A stretch of DNA of 64,000 nt from JAKACA01 sp963769255 (GCA_963769255.1 CAVYKV010000001.1:558001-622000); one strand, 5' to 3'. Positions 45,136-54,453 are shown, counted from the first letter of the stretch. The notes: generated from the letters alone by a model not told the origin. Numbers and translations: made by a program.

Positions 45136-45237
45136 GTGCCTGCGAAGAAGAAGCCAGGGCAGAAGAAGACCAAGAAGGTCAGCGACGATCCGACTCGCCA
45201 GACGAAGCGGGGATCGTCGGGGGGCAAGGGGCGATAA
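45136..45237 (+). CDS. Possible small lysine-rich protein (33 residues)
   Basis: A GTG-started frame reads PAKKKPGQKKTKKVSDDPTR and ends KRGSSGGKGR. It is very basic and would be disordered, like short nucleic-acid-associated peptides in actinobacteria. AAGGAGG lies 17 bases upstream, too far for an ideal ribosome site. The rest of 45040-45409 shows nothing. Low confidence because such composition can arise by chance in AAG-rich DNA. Confidence 0.35.
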   Translation: MPAKKKPGQKKTKKVSDDPTRQTKRGSSGGKGR

Positions 45238-45409
45238 GTCTCTGACGTGCTCTCGGAGCGGAAGCTCTCGACATCGGGAGCGACGCTCACGGCCGGTCGT
45301 GCCCGCACCGGCTCGGCTCCCTGCTCGCCCACGGTTCCAGGTCGCCCGTCGGGTTCCCCGCGAAACGACGGGGGATACGCGAGTCGCCCCGTCCAAGGCT
45401 TTCTAGGAC

Positions 45410-46414
45410 ATGGGAAGAGCACGGGGGTTCAGAGCACGGGGGTTCGTGGCGGCGGCTCTGGTCACCGGTTCCGTCTTGTTGGCAGGTTGCGGTCTTGCGA
45501 CTCCCAAGACAGACGTGGCCCCTCGCCGTGACCCCCACGACGTCTCCGTGCTCACGCCGGGGAGCAGGGAGTCCGGCACGAGACAGCCAACCGATCGGCA
45601 GGTGGCGATCGCCGATGCCCGGCACCTGCTCGCGCTCGCACAGTCGCCGAGGGGTGCGACGCCGCTGTCAACGACACCGCCCAAGGGCACGACGACGATC
45701 ATGCGTCAACCGCCCAGCTACCCCGGCACCCCGTACCTGATCGACTTGGCGAGATACTGCCTCGTCCCGGCCGCTCCGAGCGCGGCTCTGGCGTGGTTCC
45801 TCCGGCACGCGCCGGCCGGCTCCGCACTGGCGGGGTCGAGCCGGGCGTCCGGCCCCTCCCCAACAGATGACGACGCCTCGCAGGTCTTCGGATGGCCGTC
45901 CACACACTCTTTGAATTCGCGACAGCTGATCGTCACGGCGCAGGCATCCGGCAGGCGGACGCTCCTACGGTTCGACTCCCAGGTCGTGTACTGGCCTGAC
46001 CTGCCCGCGGCCGAGCACATCCCGAAAGGCGTCGACCGCATCGTGCTCACGGTCACCACGGCCTCCGGCAACATGAAGGTCACGACGCACACGCGGACGT
46101 TCGTCATCTCCGACCCCAGCGAGATCGCAGCGTTCGTTCGGACTGAGGCCACGCTCCGCCGCCCGATCATGCTGGTGAACCCCGGTGGTCCGTGCATCGG
46201 AGCGGTGCAGGGGGCAGAGCACTACCTCGCCAAGCTGTTCGTGCGCGGCGAGACCAGTGCCGTGGTCACGATCGTCGAACAGGCGGCCAATGTCGGGACC
46301 GGCGACGTGACGTTCTCGTCCCGCGGCAGGACCTACCCCGCGCTCGAGGACTGGAGCCGCCTGCTGGCCGCCGTTGAGCACCTGACAGGCGAGCACTTCG
46401 CACTCGGCTGCTGA
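45410..46414 (+). CDS. Predicted lipoprotein of unknown function
   Basis: 334 residues. A type II signal peptide (VAAALVTGSVLLAGCGLATP) gives an LAGC lipobox with the acylated Cys at residue 27, so the protein should be anchored on the outer face of the membrane. The mature part is rich in Pro, Ser and Thr at first, then has an apparently folded domain (RTLLRFDSQVVYWPDLPAAE, DRIVLTVTTASGNMKVTTHT, RRPIMLVNPGGPCIGAVQGA). It has two late cysteines, including the final residue, that may form a disulfide. No known family comes to mind. It stands alone on the plus strand. Confidence 0.75.
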   Translation: MGRARGFRARGFVAAALVTGSVLLAGCGLATPKTDVAPRRDPHDVSVLTPGSRESGTRQPTDRQVAIADARHLLALAQSPRGATPLSTTPPKGTTTIMRQPPSYPGTPYLIDLARYCLVPAAPSAALAWFLRHAPAGSALAGSSRASGPSPTDDDASQVFGWPSTHSLNSRQLIVTAQASGRRTLLRFDSQVVYWPDLPAAEHIPKGVDRIVLTVTTASGNMKVTTHTRTFVISDPSEIAAFVRTEATLRRPIMLVNPGGPCIGAVQGAEHYLAKLFVRGETSAVVTIVEQAANVGTGDVTFSSRGRTYPALEDWSRLLAAVEHLTGEHFALGC

Positions 46415-46556
46415 GCTCGATCCGCCGGTCAGGCAGTCCGGTGCGAGCAGCGAGTGGGCGGCTGGACCCGAGCCAACCAGATCGCCGAACCCGCCGCCCG
46501 AGTCTTTCCAGCCCGAGTCGGCGCCTTCGGAAGTGAGGTTGCGACCTGGGGCTGGA

Positions 46557-46820
46557 TTATGCCTCGACGAGGATGACGAGGGTCTCGGCTCGTACTCCGT
46601 CGTGCGCCATCGCCTCGGCCGCCGCCTCCGTTTGCATGGCGGCGTTGAACGCCTCGATGTCGGGGACGTCCATGAGCAGCGCAACGTGGTTCGGGTTCTG
46701 CGGGTCGACGAACGTCCGGATGTTCGTGACGCCAAGCGGCCCGAAGAATTCCTCCCGCTGAGGCGAGGCCAGCCAACGATCCTTGTCGTTCACGTCGTGA
46801 TGGCCCAGCAGGGTCGGCAT
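46557..46820 (-). CDS. Small protein, probable alpha/beta dimeric (ferredoxin-like) fold
   Basis: The 87-residue protein reads MPTLLGHHDVNDKDRWLASP, FGPLGVTNIRTFVDPQNPNH, VALLMDVPDIEAFNAAMQTE and ends VRAETLVILVEA. Short proteins with this strand-helix-strand pattern and a VALLMDVPD strand resemble dimeric alpha/beta-barrel or cyclase-like proteins (DUF-type), but no catalytic residue can be named. ATG 46820 follows GAAGGGGAAAC. The 290 bp to the next gene on the left strand end contain no supported gene. Confidence 0.7.
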   Translation of the reverse strand: MPTLLGHHDVNDKDRWLASPQREEFFGPLGVTNIRTFVDPQNPNHVALLMDVPDIEAFNAAMQTEAAAEAMAHDGVRAETLVILVEA

Positions 46821-47110
46821 GTTTCCCCTTCGAGTTCCCGGCGGCGAGGACCGTGCGGTGCGCAGACGCTACACGTGATTCATCCCGTCCGCGCCGAACA
46901 GCTCGGAGGCACGCGGGGCACCGCCGGAGCGAACAGAATTGTGCACCGGACCCGCCAATTCCGGCCCCCGCGCCTCGACGGATCTGGTGCCGCCGGCTCG
47001 CTTCGTCGCAGCTCGAGCGGGTACTGCGCTACTTCTGACGACACTGGCTGCGCCTGACCCCGATGGCCGGAACCCCGTGCTTCTCTGGGAAGCCGTGGCG
47101 GGGAGTCGCT

Positions 47111-47503
47111 TCAGGCGATGAGATCAAGAACCCTGGCGGTGTCGACATGTTGTTGGAAGCGGGTGAGCTTGCCGCCGTCGAGGTTCCACACGTGGGCCAT
47201 CTTCACTTCGGCAGGTGTCCCTGAGCCCTTGTGGTTCCAGGAGTAGGTGCCGAGCACCACCACGGTGTCGCCCTCGGCGACAACCTGGTCGACCTTGACG
47301 GAGAAGTTGTCACCGATCTCGCCGAGGCGCATGAAGACACCCTCGACCACGGCCTGGGGACCGACGAACGTGCCGTTGTACAGCGGGAACCCCTCGGCCT
47401 CGGTCCACTCGATCTTCTCATCCATGATGGCCACGACGGCAGGTACGTCACCCTTCGCGAGACTGGCGTAGCCCGCTTCGATGATCTCTTTGTTGGATGG
47501 CAT
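47111..47503 (-). CDS. SnoaL-like / ketosteroid-isomerase-like protein
   Basis: The 130-residue protein has the NTF2-like cone fold pattern: KEIIEAGYASLAKGDVPAVV, AIMDEKIEWTEAEGFPLYNG, FVGPQAVVEGVFMRLGEIGD, DTVVVLGTYSWNHKGSGTPA and VKMAHVWNLDGGKLTRFQQH. Members bind small hydrophobic ligands and act as isomerases, cyclases or hydratases. The pocket residues cannot be assigned to a reaction from sequence alone. ATG 47503 follows CAGGGAGAC. A longer frame upstream has no ribosome site. It is a single gene on the minus strand beside another small orphan gene. Confidence 0.82.
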   Translation of the reverse strand: MPSNKEIIEAGYASLAKGDVPAVVAIMDEKIEWTEAEGFPLYNGTFVGPQAVVEGVFMRLGEIGDNFSVKVDQVVAEGDTVVVLGTYSWNHKGSGTPAEVKMAHVWNLDGGKLTRFQQHVDTARVLDLIA

Positions 47504-47704
47504 CAGGAGTCTCCCTGGTCGACGAGGATCGAGAGCCTCACACACCGACCCACCCGACACAACGTCGGCCGTTGCCTTCGATGGCGGTGCCGACCGGCCT
47601 GACGCCGTGATCTCCGGCGAGTGGTACCCTTGCCCCCACTTGCGGCCTGGACCTCGCCGTCTCCGAGTGTCGTCTCCCGACGCACCTCAGGAAGTGGAAA
47701 ACCC

Positions 47705-48472
47705 ATGTCGCCCGCAGCCCTCGAGGACACCACCCCTGCCGTCACGCGAACCGCTCGCGGTCGCACCCCGATGGTTCCGTTGACCGTGTCGGACGAAGTC
47801 GGCACGGGGTGGGTCCTGTACATGCCATCAGTTCGCTCAGCTCTCCGGCACGCGGTTCCGGTGCTGATCGAAAGCATCGTGATCCCGCTCATCGCCTACT
47901 ACTGCGCGCTGATGATCGCCGGCTTCCGCGGCGCCTTGATCGGCGCTCTGGCTTGGTCGTACGTGTTGGTAGTTCGCCGGTTGTTGAGGCACGAACGAGT
48001 CTCGACGATGTTGCTGCTCGGAACGATCCTGGTGACGCTCCGTACCGGCATCGCGTTTGCGACGGGGAGCCTCTTCTTGTATTTCATCCAGCCGACGGCT
48101 TCGGCCTTCCTGGCCTCTTTCCTTCTGATCGGCTCGGCGCTGCTCGGTCGTCCCTTCACGCAACGGTTCACCCACGACTTTTGCCCGCTGAGCCCAGAGT
48201 TCCTGGCTCGCCCGAATACGCAACGCTTCTTTGTGCGTGTGTCGTTCTTGTGGGCGGCAACGATGCTTCTGAACGGGCTCGTCGTGCTGGCCATGCTTCT
48301 CACCGCAACTTCAAACGCCTTCGCCATCGAGCGAAGCGCCACCACTCTCGCAGTGACGTTGCTCGCAGTCTTCCTGTCGGTCGTGTGGTTCAGGCGGACG
48401 ATGACGAGCGACGGGATCACTGTGCGCTTCGGGACTGCCACGGTGCCGCCGTCGACCTCGTCCACCTCGTAA
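47705..48472 (+). CDS. Multi-pass membrane protein, VC0807-like
   Basis: From ATG 47705 the 255-residue protein has about six hydrophobic segments: AVPVLIESIVIPLIAYYCAL, GFRGALIGALAWSYVLVVRR, VSTMLLLGTILVTLRTGIAF, SAFLASFLLIGSALLGRPFT, SFLWAATMLLNGLVVLAMLL and TTLAVTLLAVFLSVVWFRRT. The order and the GRPFTQRF loop after the fourth segment resemble the VC0807/DUF3159-type family of unknown function. A basic cytoplasmic loop (RRLLRHERVS) separates helices two and three. An in-frame GTG/ATG at 47621 adds 28 residues without a ribosome site. Function unknown. Confidence 0.78.
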   Translation: MSPAALEDTTPAVTRTARGRTPMVPLTVSDEVGTGWVLYMPSVRSALRHAVPVLIESIVIPLIAYYCALMIAGFRGALIGALAWSYVLVVRRLLRHERVSTMLLLGTILVTLRTGIAFATGSLFLYFIQPTASAFLASFLLIGSALLGRPFTQRFTHDFCPLSPEFLARPNTQRFFVRVSFLWAATMLLNGLVVLAMLLTATSNAFAIERSATTLAVTLLAVFLSVVWFRRTMTSDGITVRFGTATVPPSTSSTS

Positions 48473-49996
48473 ACGGGCGGGAGGCGTTCGGGGCATAGGC
48501 GCCGAACCTGGCGCCTGGCATGGATGTACTGGGACTCCGCTGAACCGCCTGGTTTCCTGAGAGCTGCGCGCCGAGACGGGCGTGGCGGCCGATGCTGACG
48601 GGTACAGGCGGCCCCGATGTGGGCACCTGCCTGGAATGGCTCTCGAGTAGCGAACCCTCAGTAAGTACATTCCCATGCGTGACTTCGGGCTTGGCGAGAA
48701 ACGGGTAAGCCCGTGATGGGGGATCCGGTCGCACGCGTCGAGCGCACGGGGAGATTTCGTCTCCGCACGACGGTTGGCGAGGCTCTCGCTGTCGGCTGGG
48801 ACGCCATCGTCGAGATGGGTTGGCAGGCAGATGCCGTCGCGAAATCTCCAGCCGGTGAGCACCCCGTGCCCGCTGGCGAGAGCAGGCTCCTCATCCTTCG
48901 CGAGCGCGGGCGCCTCCTGGGATTGGCCGACCACGTTCAACACGTCCACGGCGCTCCCGCGCGGCAAGATCCCAAACCGGAGCGTGGGCGTCACCGTGAT
49001 GGTGGAGCCGAGGAGTTCGAACGCCTCGGTGTTGTCCGCCCAGGTGATCGTCGTCCACTTCGGCGCTCTGGGACGCCTCGACGAGGTGGTAGCCAAAGAG
49101 GCACTCCACAGCTTCAAGCGGGCGCTCGCGACGACGAAAGGCCGCCGGCGCCGACGCGGTCTCGTGCACGCGAGGCGGGACTCGTCCAGCGAGCCGCCGC
49201 CCACGACAGCCCGATTTCGGCAGGGTCACCGGGGACCCCGACTCCGAGTCGCCCTCTCGCGGCGGGCGGTGCTCGTGGTCTGGCGCCGGCGTTGGCCGGT
49301 CGCGTTCTCAAGTCTGGGGCTTCGAGCAGAACGGCCCGCGTAGATCAGAATCCAGCACGGAGAGTGGTGGAGTGCTTTGGACGGGTTCGGACGACAGTTC
49401 GACCTTCCAGGTGGCACCGAGACCGGGTAGCTCTCAGCGGCTGCAGTCAACGTGAGATGCCGACACGGCAGATGCCAGCGAGGTGGCCCCTGCTGGGCGG
49501 CGGTCGACCTCGATGGGAACCCCCAGGCAGAGAAGCGGGGTGAGGGAGCGCGAACCGGCTCGAGGTCGCTGGACGCCACGACTGAGAGGGCCAAGTCCCT
49601 TCGCCTCCGCCGGAAATGCCTGTTGACGAGGAGTGGTTCCGGAGAACCGCTCACGGGCTTCTGCACACTGGGCAGCGCTGGCGCTACGGCGCCAAGGGGC
49701 GAGTGGTGCTGACCCCCGGGCTGCGAAGGCCGATGCCGCGCGTCTGCGCCGGCGACACGGGAGCCACCGCGGCCCTGTGGCGACGGAGTCCTGTCGCGCA
49801 CACGTGACACCAAGGAACTCCGGAGGCCCGCCTCGGATTTTCAGAGCTCGCTACTCTCCGTAGTATCGTGCGAGGGGAAGACGCCACGCTGTGAGGCGGC
49901 CGCGGCGCCCGCAGAGACGCAGTACGGCGGTAAAACCCCTTGTATCTCCCGACCCGACCTGACCTGGACGGGTCAGGTCACAACTCCCCCGAGCTC
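48473..49996. other. 1.5-kb region without a supportable gene
   Basis: Open frames occur on both strands but overlap one another heavily and are Arg/Pro/Ser-rich. The most protein-like is on the minus strand near 49090-48760, which reads KWTTITWADNTEAFELLGST, LRFGILPRGSAVDVLNVVGQ and GWRFRDGICLPTHLDDGVPA. It may be a relic of a real gene, but it lacks a clear start, a known domain and a clean end. I see no RNA gene, tandem repeat or mobile element end. Confidence 0.5.
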
Positions 49997-51247
49997 ATGC
50001 CCAACGACGACAGACCGGTTCTCGCCGTGCTCCACGAGTCCTGGAGCGTGAGCGCTTTCGACATCGCCAACGCCGCCAATGGCTGGTGCCGACTGGTCTG
50101 GGTGGTCGGATGGTGCGAGGAGCGGGAGCGGCTGCCGGACCGATTCCTCAACCGGTTGGGCACCGTGGTCGACATGTCGGCCTCTGACCGGACGACAACG
50201 CTCCACCGCCTCAAGGAGCTCGGAGTCGGCGGGTTCGTCGGTTTCACGGACCGGGGTCAGCCGATCGCTGCCGAGTTGGCCGCAAGTCTCGCTGTCTTCC
50301 AGAACAGTGTGGAGACGGCCCTTCTTCTGAACGACAAGTTCCTTCAGCGGGAGGCCCTGCAGGCGGCAGGTCTGCCAGGCCCTGCCTTCGCCTTGATCGG
50401 TCCCGGCGACAGTGCCCGTCCGGGCACCGAAGCCGCCATGTCGCACGTCGGCTTTCCCGCCGTCCTGAAGCCGCGCCATGGCACGGGGGCGAGGGACACG
50501 TCCTTCGTCACCTCCCCCGACGAGCTCGGCGCCGCCCTGCAGGCAGTGGATCCGGCACTTGAGTTCGTCCTCGAGGAATACCTCGAGGACGAGAGCCCCC
50601 GACCATGGTCCTTTTCCGACGTGCTGTCGGTCGAGACCATCACGGCCGGAGGCGTCTTTCATCACCTGGTCACGACGGGCCGGTTCCCCTTCGCACCTCC
50701 CTTCATGGAGACGGGACTCTTCATGCCCAGCCACCTGACCCCTGAGCGGGCCGAGGAAGCAAAGGAGCTCGCCGGAGCCGCTCTCGCGGCCCTCGGGTAC
50801 GCCGTCGGCGTGAGTCACACCGAGATCAAGTTGACGCCGGCCGGCATGCGGCTCGTCGAGGTCAACGGTCGGCTCGGCGGCGGCGTTCATCGCATGTTGG
50901 CCGGTCTCGACGGACCGCCCATTCTCACGTGGGCCATGCGAGTCGCCTTGGGGATGCTCATCCACACGCCCGCACCCCTCCCGCCGCAGCCCGTCTCGTT
51001 CGTCCGCTGGCGCATGCCGCCCTTCGATGCCACGCGCCTCGTGTCCGTGTCGGGGCTGAAGGAGGCAGAGGTCCTGCCCGGGGTCGACCGTATCGAGCTC
51101 ATCCGGCACCCCGGGCCGATCAGCTGGCGGGAGGGGGACTTGGCCCGAGTGGCTGCCATCACTGGGGTGGCCCCCTCCCACTCCGCCCTCCTCGACCTCA
51201 TCGTCGACCTGGATGCGACACTCAAGATCCAGTACGCCACCGAGTAA
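49997..51247 (+). CDS. ATP-grasp carboxylate ligase-like protein
   Basis: 416 residues. An N-terminal Rossmann-like domain (VLAVLHESWSVSAFDIANAA) precedes the ATP-grasp fold, with NDKFLQREALQAAGLPGPAF, VGFPAVLKPRHGTGARDTSF (first Lys and glycine loop), EFVLEEYLEDESPRPWSFSD, HTEIKLTPAGMRLVEVNGRL (metal-binding Glu and Asn) and GGGVHRMLAGLDG. A small C-terminal domain (FVRWRMPPFDATRLVSVSGL) follows. Such enzymes join a carboxylate to an amine or thiol using ATP, often to make dipeptides or modified amino acids. The substrates are unknown. ATG 49997 was preferred to TTG 49940, though neither has a strong ribosome site. It stands alone, with no peptide or NRPS genes nearby. Confidence 0.82.
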   Translation: MPNDDRPVLAVLHESWSVSAFDIANAANGWCRLVWVVGWCEERERLPDRFLNRLGTVVDMSASDRTTTLHRLKELGVGGFVGFTDRGQPIAAELAASLAVFQNSVETALLLNDKFLQREALQAAGLPGPAFALIGPGDSARPGTEAAMSHVGFPAVLKPRHGTGARDTSFVTSPDELGAALQAVDPALEFVLEEYLEDESPRPWSFSDVLSVETITAGGVFHHLVTTGRFPFAPPFMETGLFMPSHLTPERAEEAKELAGAALAALGYAVGVSHTEIKLTPAGMRLVEVNGRLGGGVHRMLAGLDGPPILTWAMRVALGMLIHTPAPLPPQPVSFVRWRMPPFDATRLVSVSGLKEAEVLPGVDRIELIRHPGPISWREGDLARVAAITGVAPSHSALLDLIVDLDATLKIQYATE

Positions 51248-51394
51248 ATACCGAATCGCCCGCTTGCGCATTCGCCGGGACCGAGAGCGCGCTCTCTGAC
51301 GTCCTCGACCTGGCCCCGGACGGTATTCGAGGTGATCAGCACGATTACACCGGCAACTGTCCCTTGACGCCGACGTGCCGCGAGCAAGCATTCG

Positions 51395-52541
51395 GTGGTC
51401 GCGAACGCGGGGGGCCTCGGCCAAGCACGGAAGGCAGCTGGGAACCGATCGTGGTGGCACGTCAGGTGGCTCGGCCTCATGTTGGTGCTCGTCATCGGGG
51501 CTCCGGTCGGCGCCGCCGTGATGGAGACCACGGCCTCGGCTGCGCCCGCCACCTCGGCGGTCAAGGTCTCGATCACCAAGTCGGGCTTTTCTCCTGCCGT
51601 GGTGGTCGTCCCGATCGGCACGAACGTCCAATGGAAGAACAACGCCAGCGTCCCGCACAGCCTGAAGGGACAGGTCACCTCGCCCACCGTCCTGCAGCCG
51701 GGCGCCACCTACGAGCGCAAGTTCACGACACCGGGCGAATACCGCTACTTCGACGGGACCCACGTCGACAGCAAGGGCACCGTCCTTGTCGTTGCCGGCA
51801 GCTACAAGCCGCCCCCTGAGCACGGTCAGCCGGTCACTCATCTCTACAGCGCCAATCTCAAGCTCGTCGTCAGCGAGAACTGGACGTACTACGACGGCTT
51901 GGGCTGCCAGTGCACGGACCCCCCGTGCGACAGTCAGACCGGTTCGGGCTCCCGCGTCGTCTCCTTGAGCGTTCTCTTCCCGAAGGTGACCTATGAGCGC
52001 TTTCCGGCTGTCCACGCGGAGGCCTTGTACGCCGATGACGTTCCGGGCCACTTTGGCAAGACCACGGAGACGATCACGTCGGCCATCGCAACGGACGCCA
52101 CTCCATTGCTACCGGACTGCGGCAACAGAAGGACGACTGTGTTCGGAACTTCACAGGCAAGCGCGTGCCTCGCCTGGGGTCCGACGTCGACGAAGAACAC
52201 TCGTCACCAGAGGCGGACCCGAGATAACGCCAGGCAGCTGCCAGGACGAGATCGTCGGGGCGCTCGTTCTCCTCGACGTGAAGTCCTCCGACCTGCCGCT
52301 CAGCCTCGTTGGCGAAGAGGGGGTCGCTTACGACTCGGCGCAGACGGACGCGGCGACGAAGACAGAGGTGAGTGCGATGCGGGCGGGACGTGCCTTCACG
52401 GTCCAGCGGAGCGTTGACCTCAACTTCACCACCACCTGCTGTGAGGGGTTCAACAGCGGTTCGGGCGGAGTTTGGGCAAACACCGGCACCATCCGCACCT
52501 ATACGGCCTCGCTGGTGATCCGTTTCACGCCGAGGAAGTAG
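51395..52541 (+). pseudogene. Exported cupredoxin-like protein, frame disturbed in the C-terminal half
   Basis: A hydrophobic leader (WLGLMLVLVIGAPVGAAVME) precedes a cupredoxin-type domain: KVSITKSGFSPAVVVVPIGT, VQWKNNASVPHSLKG, YERKFTTPGEYRYFDGTHVD and KGTVLVVAGSY. The His in VPHS fits the first copper ligand, but Cys and Met ligands are not clear (TTPGEYRYFDGTH), so copper binding is doubtful. A second domain with cysteines follows (LGCQCTDPPCDSQTGSGSRV). Between about 52100 and 52240 the coding signal passes from one frame to another, and the end (DEIVGALVLLDVKSSDLPLS, VDLNFTTTCCEGFNSGSGGV) is in the frame closing at 52541. At least one indel is needed to make one protein of about 380 residues. 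Confidence 0.65.
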
Positions 52542-52544
52542 AGA

Positions 52545-52574
52545 GGCGTCACCTCAGGCCGGAGGTGACGCCTG
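52545..52574. terminator. Bidirectional hairpin terminator between convergent genes
   Basis: AGGCGTCACCTC (52545-52556) and GAGGTGACGCCT (52563-52574) form a perfect 12-bp stem with a six-base loop exactly where two convergent genes meet. The hairpin overlaps the last codons of the minus-strand gene. No long T run follows on either strand, so termination may be by another mechanism. Confidence 0.6.
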
Positions 52575-53069
52575 CGTGTACTGGGTCCATTGGGTGCCGT
52601 CCCAATAGCGAACCTGGCCGGGCATCTGGGCGTCCGGATACCACCCCGCAGGAACGGCCGGCGCGGTCGGCAGTAGGGGTGATGGCGCTGCCATCGGCGC
52701 CGCCTGCCATCTCGACGCGGCGGGACGAGCAGCGGCGGCCGCAGCAACTCGGAAGTCGCAGCCGCACTTCTTGCACTGCACGACACCCGCCTTGACGGGC
52801 AGCCCGCAGGCCGGGCAGCCTCGCCTGTTGCCTTTTGTCACGAGCCAGATGATGCCGAGGATGATGTCCCCCACCACCCAGATGGCGACGAGGACGCCGG
52901 CGCCGATGGCAAGTCCGGTGTTGTAGGCGTCGTGGCACGCCTGCGTGTCGAACGTGCCGCAGTTCGACCCGTTGTGCGCCGTGGTCAGTGCCGCCACGAG
53001 CCAGGCGATCATGAGGGCGTTCCAGATCAGGATCACCCAGCTCATCTTCCGCCAGTGCGGTCGCCTCAT
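52554..53069 (-). CDS. Membrane protein with zinc ribbon and C-terminal DUF2510 motif
   Basis: 171 residues. Two transmembrane helices come first (SWVILIWNALMIAWLVAALT and LAIGAGVLVAIWVVGDIILG). A four-cysteine zinc ribbon follows (GCPACGLPVKAGVVQCKKCG). An Ala/Pro-rich linker leads to the C-terminal AGWYPDAQMPGQVRYWDGTQ-WTQY, the DUF2510 motif typical of actinobacterial membrane proteins. The loop between the helices carries a possible disulfide (NCGTFDTQAC). ATG 53069 follows GAGGGGAACAACG. The longer frame upstream lacks support. Function unknown; the ribbon and motif probably mediate protein contacts at the cytoplasmic face. Confidence 0.8.
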   Translation of the reverse strand: MRRPHWRKMSWVILIWNALMIAWLVAALTTAHNGSNCGTFDTQACHDAYNTGLAIGAGVLVAIWVVGDIILGIIWLVTKGNRRGCPACGLPVKAGVVQCKKCGCDFRVAAAAAARPAASRWQAAPMAAPSPLLPTAPAVPAGWYPDAQMPGQVRYWDGTQWTQYTQASPPA

Positions 53070-53277
53070 AGGCGTTGTTCCCCTCGCTGTCTTCGTCGGC
53101 CCTCGTTGACTCTCCGACGCCAAATCATCTCATGGCGGGCACAACTGAAGATGCGACGAACCGCTCGTTACTCGCCATGCATGTTCATCGGACGATGGAG
53201 GTCCGACCCGACGATCTCGTGCGTGTGGCCGCCGAGCGGGGCTGAGAGGCGACTCGGTGCGGTGGTGTGGCCGCCGC

Positions 53278-54453
53278 CTACCACAGCCCGGGACGACGAG
53301 GGCCCGGGGTGGGATCCTCGAGATCCGGCAACCCGTTCGCCCGCATCTCCTCCAGCCGAGCCAGCTTGTCGTCATCGATCTCGACTCCGAGCCCGGGAGC
53401 CTCCGGTACCGCCATCGAGCCGTTCACGTAACGATGCGGCTCGGTGATGACGTCGGCCGTCTGGTGGTGGTAGTAGGAGTCCATGGCGTGCGGGAACGTC
53501 GGGAGGCAGGCGGCCACCTGGAGGTGGAGGGCCGTCGAGATCCCGGTCTCACCGGTGGAGTGCACACCGAGACCGACGTTGAACACCTCGCACGCGGCGG
53601 CCGCCTTGAGCGACGCCGTGACGCCTCCCCAATCGTCGATGTCGAGGAGCAGGACATCGAAGGCTTCGGCTCGGATGGCAGCGGAGAGCTGGTCGAGTTG
53701 CACGCAGCACATGTTCGTGGCGAGCGGGATGCGGACGTGGCGCCGGGTCCGCCCCATGCCCTCGATGCCCCATGCCGGATCCTCGTACCACTCGAGCGAG
53801 AGATCCTCGATGGCGTGGCCCATCCGCTCGGCCGTCTCGACCGACCACAAGGCATTCGGGTCGAAGCGAAGAGCGAGGTCGGGAAAGGCCGATCGTAACG
53901 CCCGCAAGGTGGCGATCTCCTCGGACGGGGGGAAGACGCCGCCTTTGAGCTTGAGGGTACGGACGCCAAGGTCGTCCACCACATGGTGTGCATAGGAGAC
54001 GACGTCCTCGGCGAGTCGCTCTCGGGCGAGGCGACGGTCGACGTCAACTCGTGGATGGATGTAGCCGATCAACGGGATGCTCGTCCGCAGGCCGCCGCCG
54101 AGCAGACGGTGGAGGGGTTGCCCGAGCGCTTTGCCGACGGCGTCGAGGCAGGCCGTCTCGAACGCCTGCATGGCGTGCCGACCCTGCGTGCCGCCTTGCG
54201 TCGGCAGCTCCCACAGGCGAGCGAGAATGCGCTGTCGATCGAAGGGCGACTGGCCGACGAACAGATCGGTGAGCGAGCGGAGGTGGGCGTACGTGGCGTC
54301 GTCACCACCCGTCTCTGCGATCCCTTCGATCCCCTCGTCCGTCTGCATCCGGACGACGGTGCGCGGCCACGCCTGGTCGACCCCGGCGATCCAGATGGTC
54401 GGGAGCTCGAGGGGGACCAGGATGCGATGCAGGGTGACGCTCGTGACCCGCAT
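53278..54453 (-). CDS. Enolase-superfamily enzyme, glucarate-dehydratase-like
   Basis: The 391-residue protein has the enolase-superfamily capping domain and barrel. The barrel residues visible are KLKGG (catalytic Lys pair), LRFDPNALWS (metal Asp with Asn), LEWYEDPAWGIEG (metal Glu), PLATNMCCVQ, VLLLDIDDWGGVTAS (Asp) and GLGVHSTGETGIS (His). The ATNM and HS(T/N) signatures are those of glucarate and galactarate dehydratases, which remove water from acid sugars to give 5-keto-4-deoxy acids. The next gene upstream, three bases away, is an HpcH/HpaI aldolase, the enzyme class that cleaves 5-keto-4-deoxyglucarate. The pair therefore fits an acid-sugar pathway. The exact sugar is not determinable. 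Confidence 0.85.
   Translation of the reverse strand: MRVTSVTLHRILVPLELPTIWIAGVDQAWPRTVVRMQTDEGIEGIAETGGDDATYAHLRSLTDLFVGQSPFDRQRILARLWELPTQGGTQGRHAMQAFETACLDAVGKALGQPLHRLLGGGLRTSIPLIGYIHPRVDVDRRLARERLAEDVVSYAHHVVDDLGVRTLKLKGGVFPPSEEIATLRALRSAFPDLALRFDPNALWSVETAERMGHAIEDLSLEWYEDPAWGIEGMGRTRRHVRIPLATNMCCVQLDQLSAAIRAEAFDVLLLDIDDWGGVTASLKAAAACEVFNVGLGVHSTGETGISTALHLQVAACLPTFPHAMDSYYHHQTADVITEPHRYVNGSMAVPEAPGLGVEIDDDKLARLEEMRANGLPDLEDPTPGPRRPGLW

Noticed and set aside
48713..49543. A 276-codon plus-strand frame
   Set aside because: Composition is Arg/Pro/Gly-rich, it overlaps equally long frames on the other strand, and it has no motif or ribosome site.
49973..52051. A 692-codon minus-strand open frame opposite the ATP-grasp and cupredoxin-like genes
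   Set aside because: It runs antisense across two recognisable genes and the gap between them, and has no domain. It is an artefact of GC-rich codons.
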